From Prochlorococcus sp. AG-363-J23 (GTDB taxonomy: Bacteria; Cyanobacteriota; Cyanobacteriia; PCC-6307; Cyanobiaceae), in NCBI GenBank assembly GCA_003280245.1, contig QCFN01000011.1, forward strand, positions 1 to 40,973: a stretch of 40,973 nucleotides of DNA, read 5' to 3'. The notes beneath the pieces are model-generated. The model saw nothing but the letters and a program-made list of their open reading frames with translations. It did not search any database and was not told the DNA's origin. Each line of letters opens with the position of its first letter. Within the stretch, counting starts at the first letter, position 1. The translations under genes were made by a program, and so were the position numbers. This document shows, one piece after another, positions 34,403 to 40,973 of this stretch.

Positions 34403-34738
34403 TCAAGTATCTTCCACTACACAAGATAGCTCACATTCTCTCAAGGCTGGATTAGAAAGCCTATCTAATATTCTTGCCATATCAATCGCTGATAAGTCAC
34501 CATTTGAATTCCATTTCAGAGTTGTCTTCCTTTGTGCAGGAATATCACTAGCTCCTAAAAGATAACCACCAGAATTCTCTTCCATGAGATCTAATTGAGC
34601 TTTTGCAGAGTGCAAGTCACTGACATATAAGCATCGACAAGAAGAACAAACACGAAATAAACGGCCAGTATCCCCTTTGAAACAGGATATTGATCCACCT
34701 TTTTTGCTCAAATAGAGAAGTGTCTCGAGTGTCATCAT
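34403..34738 (-). CDS. Hypothetical protein with CxxCxC motif (111 aa)
   Basis: Starting at the ATG (34738) the protein reads MTLETLLYLSKKGGSISCFK after one more Met. It has CSSCRC and two later cysteines, so it may bind a metal. An in-frame TTG lies 12 bp upstream. No domain recognised. Confidence 0.6.
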   Translation of the reverse strand: MMTLETLLYLSKKGGSISCFKGDTGRLFRVCSSCRCLYVSDLHSAKAQLDLMEENSGGYLLGASDIPAQRKTTLKWNSNGDLSAIDMARILDRLSNPALRECELSCVVEDT

Positions 34739-34803
34739 TCGCCCTCGCAAACAAGATAAAGATTATTGTATCAACTGCTACAAAATACAATACGTCCTAA
34801 TAC

Positions 34804-35010
34804 CTATTTGGACGTATCAATGCCTTGTTTGGTTTTAAAGACCTCTTCAAGTGCTTCGGCCTCAATACCAGGAGAGGCAAAAACCAACAGGTTGTTGAGA
34901 ATACTTAAAAACAGTCCTTCAAACTCTGACGATATAAATCCATGTATAATATGAAAGTTTTTAACTAACCTTTCTAACTTCTCAGATAAAACTATCGCTA
35001 TAAAAGTCAA
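34804..35010 (-). CDS. Hypothetical protein (68 aa)
   Basis: Helical, amphipathic (AIVLSEKLERLVKNFHIIHG; LFLSILNNLLVFASPGIEAE). The start is TTG. An overlapping plus-strand frame is less protein-like. Weakly supported. Confidence 0.4.
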   Translation of the reverse strand: MTFIAIVLSEKLERLVKNFHIIHGFISSEFEGLFLSILNNLLVFASPGIEAEALEEVFKTKQGIDTSK

Positions 35011-35227
35011 TAATAAAATTTTCTTTTTCTCTCAACTTGCCTCGTTAGCATTTTCTTTTTTTTCATAGTTCAATAACCTACCTTAATAGATGCTAACTAA
35101 TAAAATAATATCTAGTAAGATTCTAGTTTTGAATCACAAATCCACTGTAAAGTGAATCATCTCTTATTCTTTTCTATAAATCTTGTCTAAACTTATCTAA
35201 ATCACACTGGCTTCTCAAAGCGGAGTC

Positions 35228-35425
35228 ATGCATTCCATTCCTAATTGTCATGCCAATCCACCAGATTTGAAGCACAAAAAAATAATAACTCCAACAATCA
35301 CAAGGCCTAATAGTCCAGCGTCAGCTTTCTCTATTGACACTCCTAAAAGAATTCACATGTATAAATCTAGTCAACTCAACGAGTTAGTTATTTCTAATGA
35401 AAATGACTCTGAAACATTCACTTAA
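35228..35425 (+). CDS. Doubtful small ORF (65 aa)
   Basis: Polar, Pro- and Ser-rich product (starts MHSIPNCHANPPDLKHKKII) with no known domain. It stands just before the next gene on the same strand (21 bp), which gives slight support. Confidence 0.3.
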   Translation: MHSIPNCHANPPDLKHKKIITPTITRPNSPASAFSIDTPKRIHMYKSSQLNELVISNENDSETFT

Positions 35426-35446
35426 ATATTTATTATAATTGAAAAC

Positions 35447-35926
35447 ATGAAGAAAGAACATTCTCAACTAAAAAAAATTAACCTGGCGAATAATCTGCCA
35501 TGGTTTCCAAGAAAAAGTGCATTCATTCTAACTATATTTAGTATTATTTTTACTAGTATCTTTTACCTCCCATTAGCGACCAGAATTTTTATTGGAATAA
35601 AAGCTTTATGGCCATGCCTAATATTAGGTTTTGCATTCTTCTTATTCTGGAGTTACCCCAAAAAACTTGGAGAAATTCTTACTGCGTTAACGCTTTGGAT
35701 GCTAATTGGGCCTGGTATTGCAGGAATTTGGTTCTGGGGAATAATAAGGATTTTTAGCTTTAGCGAAGAGAACCTAATCATAGCCTTCATACTTTCCTTG
35801 GCTTGGACATCTGGACCTGTTTCAGTCGCCAATCAGATATTAAAGAAATTTGGACTTATAGCGATTAGCAAAAAATATATAGCCAAAATATTTTCTTTTT
35901 TATTTCCATTTAGACAAAAATCTTAG
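35447..35926 (+). CDS. Hypothetical multi-helix membrane protein (159 aa)
   Basis: Four hydrophobic segments are visible (about 27-48, 52-70, 76-103 and 108-125; for example IKALWPCLILGFAFFLFW and LTLWMLIGPGIAGIWFWG), flanked by Lys-rich ends. ATG start. No family recognised. An 8-bp inverted repeat lies 16 bp after the stop but lacks a T-run. Confidence 0.7.
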   Translation: MKKEHSQLKKINLANNLPWFPRKSAFILTIFSIIFTSIFYLPLATRIFIGIKALWPCLILGFAFFLFWSYPKKLGEILTALTLWMLIGPGIAGIWFWGIIRIFSFSEENLIIAFILSLAWTSGPVSVANQILKKFGLIAISKKYIAKIFSFLFPFRQKS

Positions 35927-36052
35927 CGAAAATAAAAAGTTAGAACATCTCATTGAGATGTTTATATGGATCGAAATACTAAGTTCCAAGGAATATTTTT
36001 ATCAGTAACTAATTAGATATGTTAATTATCATATTTAATAAATCCATAACGC

Positions 36053-37111
36053 TTAAGATTGAATTCTTTCCACATTAACAACAATATTCCCGAGCAAATT
36101 TCTTAAGCGAGCAAGCTGATCCTTTGTACCTAAAGCAATTAACAGTTGACCGGGTCCAATCTCAACCTCCCCACTAGGATTAGCAATAAGGTTTACACCA
36201 TCACGTATAGCTAATACCACCGCCCCACTTTCACGTCCTAATTCCAACCCAGACAAACTTCGAGTACCAAAATCCGCAAATTTGTCCAAATCACTTGTTA
36301 ACAAAAACTCTTCGATCTCACATTGAGATCCAGCTAGTAAATCCAGAAAGTCCATTGCTATTGGCCTCAATGCCGTCGCAGCTATGGTCCTGCCAGTCGC
36401 AACATAAGGGCTTACAACAACAGTGGCTCCTGCCAATTTAAGTTTATTAGCAGCCTCTTCACTTTCTGCTCTTGCAATCAATCGACATTTAGCACTAAGT
36501 CCTCGAGCACTTAACACAACATAAAGATTAGAGGCATCATTAGGCAAAGTAGCTACAAGGCTCCGACATTGTTTAATCCCTGCCTGCAAAAGACTTTGAT
36601 CCAAAGTTGCATCTGCCAATAAGACCTTTAAGCCCTTCAATTCAGCTGAGTCTTTGCGCAAAGGGTCTAATTCAACAATTAAGACTGGTACTCTTTCACC
36701 TTTGAGCTGTTCTGCTATTTCTTGGCCTATTCTGCCAAAACCACAAATAATTACGTGATCTTTCATGCTCCGAAGTCTCCGAAGAAACCTTAACTCATTC
36801 ATCCTTTTGAAGTAGCCCGATTCTAATAATCTAAGAAGTTTTCGAAGCGTTAACTGGACAACAACTAAACCACCGCCAACAATCAAAACAGTGACTACTC
36901 TTCCAGCGGCGCTAAGAGGTTCTACTTCACCAAAGCCAATAGTAGTTACTGTAATAAGAACCATCCAAAGAGAATCTCCCCAGTCCCATCCTTCAGTAAT
37001 TCGATACCCTAATGATCCAAACAAGAGAAGTAATGCCAATGATAAAAAGGCGCCTAGCCAAGGCTTCGCCAGATCTCTCAGCATTAAAGATCTTAAAAAG
37101 GATCGACTCAT
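36053..37111 (-). CDS. Potassium channel with RCK (TrkA-N/TrkA-C) domains
   Basis: The 352-residue protein has two membrane helices around a pore loop with selectivity filter TTIGFGE (56-62), then an RCK Rossmann domain (IICGFGRIGQEIAEQL, GFGRIG at 124-129; LLADATLDQSLLQAGI) and a C-terminal TrkA-C-like domain. This is the MthK/Kch-like architecture: a ligand-gated K+ channel of the plasma membrane. The filter is GFG rather than GYG, which occurs in known K+ channels. ATG start; it stands alone. Confidence 0.92.
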   Translation of the reverse strand: MSRSFLRSLMLRDLAKPWLGAFLSLALLLLFGSLGYRITEGWDWGDSLWMVLITVTTIGFGEVEPLSAAGRVVTVLIVGGGLVVVQLTLRKLLRLLESGYFKRMNELRFLRRLRSMKDHVIICGFGRIGQEIAEQLKGERVPVLIVELDPLRKDSAELKGLKVLLADATLDQSLLQAGIKQCRSLVATLPNDASNLYVVLSARGLSAKCRLIARAESEEAANKLKLAGATVVVSPYVATGRTIAATALRPIAMDFLDLLAGSQCEIEEFLLTSDLDKFADFGTRSLSGLELGRESGAVVLAIRDGVNLIANPSGEVEIGPGQLLIALGTKDQLARLRNLLGNIVVNVERIQS

Positions 37112-37387
37112 AAATCAAACATCCAAAAACTACCAATCAAAAACAACTTAAAAAAATTAACTGCACGAATAAAATACCTTAATTTGTTCTCAAAAGCGAG
37201 AAAAAATAAAGATAAAAATTATTCCCAAAACCAATATCTTAAATCTAATATTTCAAATATGCATTTTGCGCTGATTAAAATATTTGATTAATTATAATCA
37301 AGCAAGGAATCAAGTTAAACAATAGAAGCAAGCAATAACAAGCTAAATTGACCTAAGGAAAAATTTAAGTTAAAAATTTACTGGTGT

Positions 37388-37585
37388 CTAATGAGAATTG
37401 ACAGGTTGCATACAAACACGACAACCAAGACGAATTAGACCGCTGTCTAACAGCCGTCCCAATCTCAGCGCAGCTGCCTCCTCCACTCTTGAAAATTCTC
37501 GCTGGTTTTTCGTGATCCAATCCATCTCCTCATTAGTGATAACCCCAGTTGAGAGGGATTCAAGGAAAAGAGTTCCTAGCTTCAT
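37388..37585 (-). CDS. Hypothetical protein (65 aa)
   Basis: Helical soluble protein (MKLGTLFLESLSTGVITNEE, EEAAALRLGRLLDSG) ending with a CRVC pair. Its helix periodicity and codon use support a gene; a plus-strand frame overlaps and looks worse. Confidence 0.6.
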   Translation of the reverse strand: MKLGTLFLESLSTGVITNEEMDWITKNQREFSRVEEAAALRLGRLLDSGLIRLGCRVCMQPVNSH

Positions 37586-37944
37586 GACAGTAGATTCAGA
37601 AAGTTTGGGAAGAACAATTTTGATCTCTCCCCTTTTACAAAGACCGATTGATCCCCATCACCCGGCCACAAGGAACATTAATGGCTGTCAAGGGTTGATA
37701 CTCATGTCATAACACTAGATATAGATTTGCCTTTACGTATCTTCAACTTTAGGCACCACAGGTGGGCAATGATCCTTAGAGAAGCTTGTCGCCACATAAA
37801 GCCCAAGGGCAAAAAAGAAGGGAACGGCTAATTCGTAAGTATTTACCCCTAGCCCAAGTCAAGTCTTTAAATATCAAAGATCAGATATGTTTATCATTAA
37901 GTTCGAAGAGTAGAGACAAAACTCAAGTCGATCCAATTAAAAAT
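37586..37944. other. Intergenic DNA with no convincing gene
   Basis: About 360 bp. A plus-strand frame starting with TTG at 37786 runs into the minus-strand gene at 37945-38109 and is rejected. No hairpin with a T-run seen. Confidence 0.4.
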
Positions 37945-38109
37945 TTAATTCTTGTTCTCCCAATAGCTTTTTGCAGAATCAAGCATTTTTATGATCTCGC
38001 TATTAGGACACCCTGTATGGTCTTGTAGAATTTTACATTGTGAGTTTATATCACGCCAAATTTCACGGATCTCTATAAATTCATCATCACTAAAATGAAA
38101 ATCATTCAT
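37945..38109 (-). CDS. Small hypothetical protein (54 aa)
   Basis: Begins MNDFHFSDDEFIEIREIWRD; it is a charged helical protein with two cysteines (QCKILQDHTGCPN) and a conserved-looking end (KSYWENKN). ATG start. Composition is far from random AT-rich translation. Confidence 0.65.
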   Translation of the reverse strand: MNDFHFSDDEFIEIREIWRDINSQCKILQDHTGCPNSEIIKMLDSAKSYWENKN

Positions 38110-38207
38110 AATACTTATAAGCAATAAGAATTAATCTTCAGCATAATCTATTTAAGGTCTTACTCTTGATGATAAATATTACTAAATTTTATTTACACTG
38201 ATACTTA

Positions 38208-38532
38208 CTACTCAGCAGATTCAAACTGACGAAGCATGCGAAATCCTTTACGTAAAAGCAAACCGAATCCATAAATACCTAGGCAAAAAGGAAGAACAAT
38301 CAATGGACTAATGCTCATGCTAGCTATTGCCTTCTCCTCTACTCCATAGTCATAACCATGACAGGGAGCAAGGAGTATCAGACTGAAAAATATTAACGCC
38401 CAACCAATCAAAGAAAGAAAACCATCACGTTTCTTCCCTTCATAAAAGCGATCCAACCCCAACCACCAACCACCAACCCACAGCCAATACAGAAAGGCGT
38501 GTTATTGCATTCTTTTCATCTTTACGCAACAT
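38208..38532 (-). pseudogene. TM2-domain membrane protein, apparent frameshift near the N-terminus
   Basis: The main frame encodes the second half of a TM2 domain (GLDRFYEGKKRDGFLSLIGW, then more hydrophobic sequence) and is open from a TTG at 38462. Upstream in the same frame the first helix is intact (AFLYWLWVGGWWLGLDRFYE) but a TAA precedes it and no good start codon follows. A normal start is present one base out of frame: ATG at 38532, reading MLRKDEKNAITR. Skipping one base near 38495 joins both into a standard TM2 protein of about 107 residues. So the gene is frameshifted, or the assembled sequence has one extra base, or it starts at CTG/TTG. Confidence 0.65.
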
Positions 38533-39347
38533 GTTCAGACAGCCATAGCAGTATTTATTTATAGGCATTAATCCCAACAAACGCGAGCAATCATCAACGT
38601 TATCTTGATATAAAATCTAGATAGTAATTGAGTCTCGCCAGATATTCATAGAAATATATAAGGAGATTAGATCTAAAAGCAGCTTTAGTGCTAAAAAATC
38701 AATGACTATTCATTAATGGACCAAAAAAAGAAGATGATCAATTTATGCTGTCAAAACTTCTTTGGATTCAGAGACGTATAAAGCATAATAATTGCCCTAA
38801 ACGCTTTAATTAAATCAATTTTTTTCAAGATAATGTCATTATCCCTTCATTATCAGTGCTCCCAAAACATCGAGAGGGGCCGCCTACTAGAAGCAGGAAT
38901 AATCCACAAGATTACCTTGAAATTCTTTCCTAGATCAAAAATCTAGGCTGAAGCTAGCTGCTAGCACGGAGATCCAAACACCTCCTCCTCCTCCCTATTC
39001 AGCCTTTCCTCAATCTCCCTATTTTCCGAGGTAGCTGTGGACTGAGCAGAGAAGCGAATAAGATCTAAAGCAAAAGTGGAAAAAAAAGACATGAACGGAT
39101 AAAGGCTATGCGTAGAATCGCAAACACAATTACGGGCATCAAGGCGCAATTAATAGAGCGTAATTTCCAGGCAAGTCTCTTGCAGCACAAACTCCAAACA
39201 GGCGACAGAGCCTAGAACCATCCTCAGAAGACTCCGAAAGCAGCCCTTCACTTGCGGCCAAGGTCGGTCAAACTCATTGGACGATTCGTCCATTATGGAC
39301 ATTTCTCTGTTCCAAGGTAAAAATGCAAGCATGAGTATCCCGCCCGC
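38533..39347. other. Long stretch with little coding evidence
   Basis: About 815 bp. The left part is AT-rich; the right part (from about 38870) is GC-richer. It includes a hairpin CCTAGAT/ATCTAGG at 38929-38947 without a T-run, a 21-codon ORF at 38716, and the broken frame described at 38961-39332. It lies just upstream of the coiled-coil gene and may hold its leader. Confidence 0.4.
38961..39332 (-). pseudogene. Open frame interrupted by one TAA (possible broken gene)
   Basis: The minus-strand frame is open for about 60 codons, meets TAA (39150-39152), and continues at once for 62 more (LRLDARNCVCDSTHSLYPF ... EERLNREEEEVFGSPC). A single stop in a 124-codon frame could mark a broken gene. 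No known domain; the GC-richer composition makes long chance frames likelier. Confidence 0.25.
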
Positions 39348-39974
39348 ATGGCGCTTTCCGATCTAGTAGCAACCATTGAAGAGGAAGCTCTGGAAGTAGT
39401 TATCGACAACGATGTAATAGAAGGCCTAGAAACTCACCAGATAGAGGCGATGCAAGAAGCTGTTCTAAAGATTAACAGGGGTAATGCTATCTACCTCGTT
39501 GGATGTGCCAAGCATCTGCACGACCTAAGGAATGCCATCAAAGGAAGCAAGAGGAACGACCCCCGCCAGTGGAGTAGATTCAAAAAAAGCGGTCTCGTTC
39601 CATTTAAACCTCGAGAAATCCAAGACCTGGTAGCCGCCTGGTCGGGATGGATGGTTCACTCTCAGCTGCCTCCAGAAAAATTCAATCTTGTAGGCATTAG
39701 GACACTTCAAAAGATTGCGGCAGCACCAGCAGGGATCCAGAGGGAAGTCGAAGGAAGACTGCTGAAGGGTGACCGAGTCACAGAAAAGGATGTCAAAGAA
39801 CTAACAGGAGAAAAAATTCGTCCGTCAAAAAAAGGTAGGAGAAAGAAAGAGATGACTCTTTTCGAGGCAAAAGCAAGGATAAAAGAACTTGAGATAGAGA
39901 ATTTGAAACTCAAAGGACTTCTTAAAAGCAATAAAGATAAAGTAGTTATCTCAATTCCTAAAAATGTAAAATAA
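39348..39974 (+). CDS. Basic coiled-coil protein, possibly DNA-binding (DUF3102-like by eye)
   Basis: The 208-residue protein has an N-terminal helical region that resembles DUF3102 or ParB/KilA-like proteins (RGNAIYLVGCAKHLHDLRNA, VPFKPREIQDLVAAWSGW, IRTLQKIAAAPAGIQREVEG), a basic stretch (RPSKKGRRKKE, 157-168) and a coiled coil (FEAKARIKELEIENLKLKGL). This suggests a nucleic-acid-binding regulator. The gene is richer in GC than its surroundings, which could mean transfer. ATG start. Confidence 0.75.
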   Translation: MALSDLVATIEEEALEVVIDNDVIEGLETHQIEAMQEAVLKINRGNAIYLVGCAKHLHDLRNAIKGSKRNDPRQWSRFKKSGLVPFKPREIQDLVAAWSGWMVHSQLPPEKFNLVGIRTLQKIAAAPAGIQREVEGRLLKGDRVTEKDVKELTGEKIRPSKKGRRKKEMTLFEAKARIKELEIENLKLKGLLKSNKDKVVISIPKNVK

Positions 39975-40057
39975 ATCTTGGATAGTTTCGAAAACCTAAC
40001 CTCAATTAGTGATCTGCCTTGATACTTCCAATAATTCACTCTCTCAGAGAATTGTCC

Positions 40058-40198
40058 ATGAGCCGTCACGAATCTTCGATGGCATCAGAAATTACTAATG
40101 CAACCAGGGTGCGGAGCCATCAGGTACCTGAATTCCTGCGTCTACGAGAATTGCAAGAAAAGTGGAACGCAGAAGATGATGACTCCCTTGCAGCTTAA
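40058..40198 (+). CDS. Small hypothetical protein (46 aa)
   Basis: Begins MSRHESSMASEITNATRVRS and continues with a charged helix (PEFLRLRELQEKWNAEDDDS). ATG start, soluble. No family recognised. Confidence 0.55.
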   Translation: MSRHESSMASEITNATRVRSHQVPEFLRLRELQEKWNAEDDDSLAA

Positions 40199-40657
40199 AA
40201 ATTAATAAGGATCTTAAAGAGAAACTTATCCCAAAATATCTCAGATTTTAACGACCAATTACTTATGCAGAGAGATCAACATCTTTATATAGCTCAAAAT
40301 TCTAAGTTATGCACTTTAATGCTATCTAATTAAAATTTGATACAGCAAAAACCATGCCAACTATTATTTATTTGTGTAACTAAATTAAATTCATTCTAAT
40401 ATTAGAAATTCTAAGCCCCAGACCCCTGCTGAGCCATTATCAGCCTATTAATTAACAATCCTAGCCAAACAAGAATGACGGCAATGGAAAGTTAAAGAAC
40501 AATTGGCTGAAGCATTTCAATAAAAAAAGATTGAAGCCCTTTGCCTCTAATTGAAGCCTCTAATTGAAGCCTCTATTACAAGTAATAAAATTAAAATCTG
40601 TCTTATCACCCATTATTCAATATATATTATCTAATAAATATTTTTATAATTAAACTT
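40199..40657. other. AT-rich intergenic DNA with a short tandem repeat
   Basis: About 460 bp without a usable ORF. The only structure seen is the 13-bp tandem repeat at 40543-40575. Confidence 0.4.
40543..40575. repeat. 13-bp tandem repeat, 2.5 units
   Basis: Two exact units GCCTCTAATTGAA (40543-40555, 40556-40568) and a partial third GCCTCTA. Confidence 0.85.
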
Positions 40658-40789
40658 ATGGTGATTCCACAGGATCTACTAACTTTTTGTGGTTACTCTA
40701 ACAATACCAACAAATACAGATACTTGGGATTGCTTCCACGAATTAAATGGGTAAGGTGGATTGTTTTCAAATTATTTATACATGAGTAA
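40658..40789 (+). CDS. Small hypothetical protein (43 aa), overlaps next gene
   Basis: Product begins MVIPQDLLTFCGYSNNTNKY and ends with a basic, hydrophobic stretch (RIKWVRWIVFKLFIHE). The stop overlaps the start of the next gene by 8 bp (ATGAGTAA), which suggests translational coupling. Confidence 0.5.
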   Translation: MVIPQDLLTFCGYSNNTNKYRYLGLLPRIKWVRWIVFKLFIHE

Positions 40790-40973
40790 GTCTCGAAGAG
40801 AAGAAACTCATCACATTCTTCAGCATGTGAGAGTAGAACTAAGAGAAATAGATATGTACCTTACAAAAGAAAGGGGACTCCCTGATCCTGGGGAAATTAA
40901 AGCTCTGCTAGCGCAAATGGATGCTCTGCTAGACCTTGTAAGTGGCGTCAAAAAAAAGACAGCAGCAGCAACT
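40782..40973 (+). CDS. Charged helical protein, cut by the window end
   Basis: ATG at 40782; 64 codons remain open to the right edge (MSKSRREETHHILQHVRVEL, EIDMYLTKERGLPDPGEIKA, then LLAQMDALLDLVSGVKKK). The helical, Lys/Glu-rich composition supports a real gene. No domain can be assigned to the part present. Confidence 0.65.
   Translation, partial: MSKSRREETHHILQHVRVELREIDMYLTKERGLPDPGEIKALLAQMDALLDLVSGVKKKTAAAT

Noticed and set aside
37786-38028. Plus-strand 80-codon frame starting with TTG
   Set aside because: It overlaps the minus-strand 54-residue gene at 37945-38109, which is more protein-like.

Overview
The window is AT-rich, gene-dense bacterial DNA from a marine picocyanobacterium, most likely Prochlorococcus. 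Pointers are a plant-type [2Fe-2S] ferredoxin, a photosystem II S4-domain protein, a DUF2237 protein, a solitary PstS, a rubredoxin, many 35-80 residue single-helix membrane proteins, frequent TTG/GTG starts and weak ribosome-binding sites. The genus call is an inference from gene content and composition; no rRNA or photosystem core gene is present to settle it.

Positions 1-13000 are mostly housekeeping: a broken SAM methyltransferase at the left edge, truB, a nagB-like deaminase, a secreted SpoIID-like protein, rnz, a predicted neuraminidase, petF with its terminator, a prmA-serA pair, a membrane protein translationally coupled to the S4 protein, tRNA-Val(GAC) and murD. Positions 13000-24000 are accessory in character: small membrane proteins, a DUF2237 protein, a glycosyltransferase, a membrane protein with SAP-like repeats, and two identical 389-bp direct repeats 3505 bp apart, followed by pstS. 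Positions 24000-35000 carry an NmrA-like protein with an altered nucleotide-binding loop, a rubredoxin, DMT and AEC transporters, DUF2214, a lipoprotein with an HEXXH zinc motif, a 2OG-Fe(II) oxygenase and many small unknowns. Positions 35000-40973 hold a potassium channel with an RCK domain, a frameshifted TM2 protein, a GC-richer block with a basic coiled-coil protein, and two overlapping small genes at the right edge, the last cut by the window end.

Leads for something undescribed: the exactly duplicated 389-bp element (about 47% GC in AT-rich surroundings) carries its own hairpin terminator and is either a structured RNA or a small mobile or decayed unit. The copies bracket a glycosyltransferase, so recombination between them could delete or amplify a surface-glycan gene. 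Two genes have visible lesions that can be reconstructed by eye: a 35-bp tandem duplication shifts the methyltransferase frame, and a one-base shift separates the start of the TM2 protein from its body. Several small genes shorter than 60 codons (positions 13221, 20502, 21461, 23109, 25126, 30812, 33402, 37945, 40058, 40658) were found by direct reading. No CRISPR array, transposase, integrase, phage structural gene or obvious secondary-metabolite cluster was seen.
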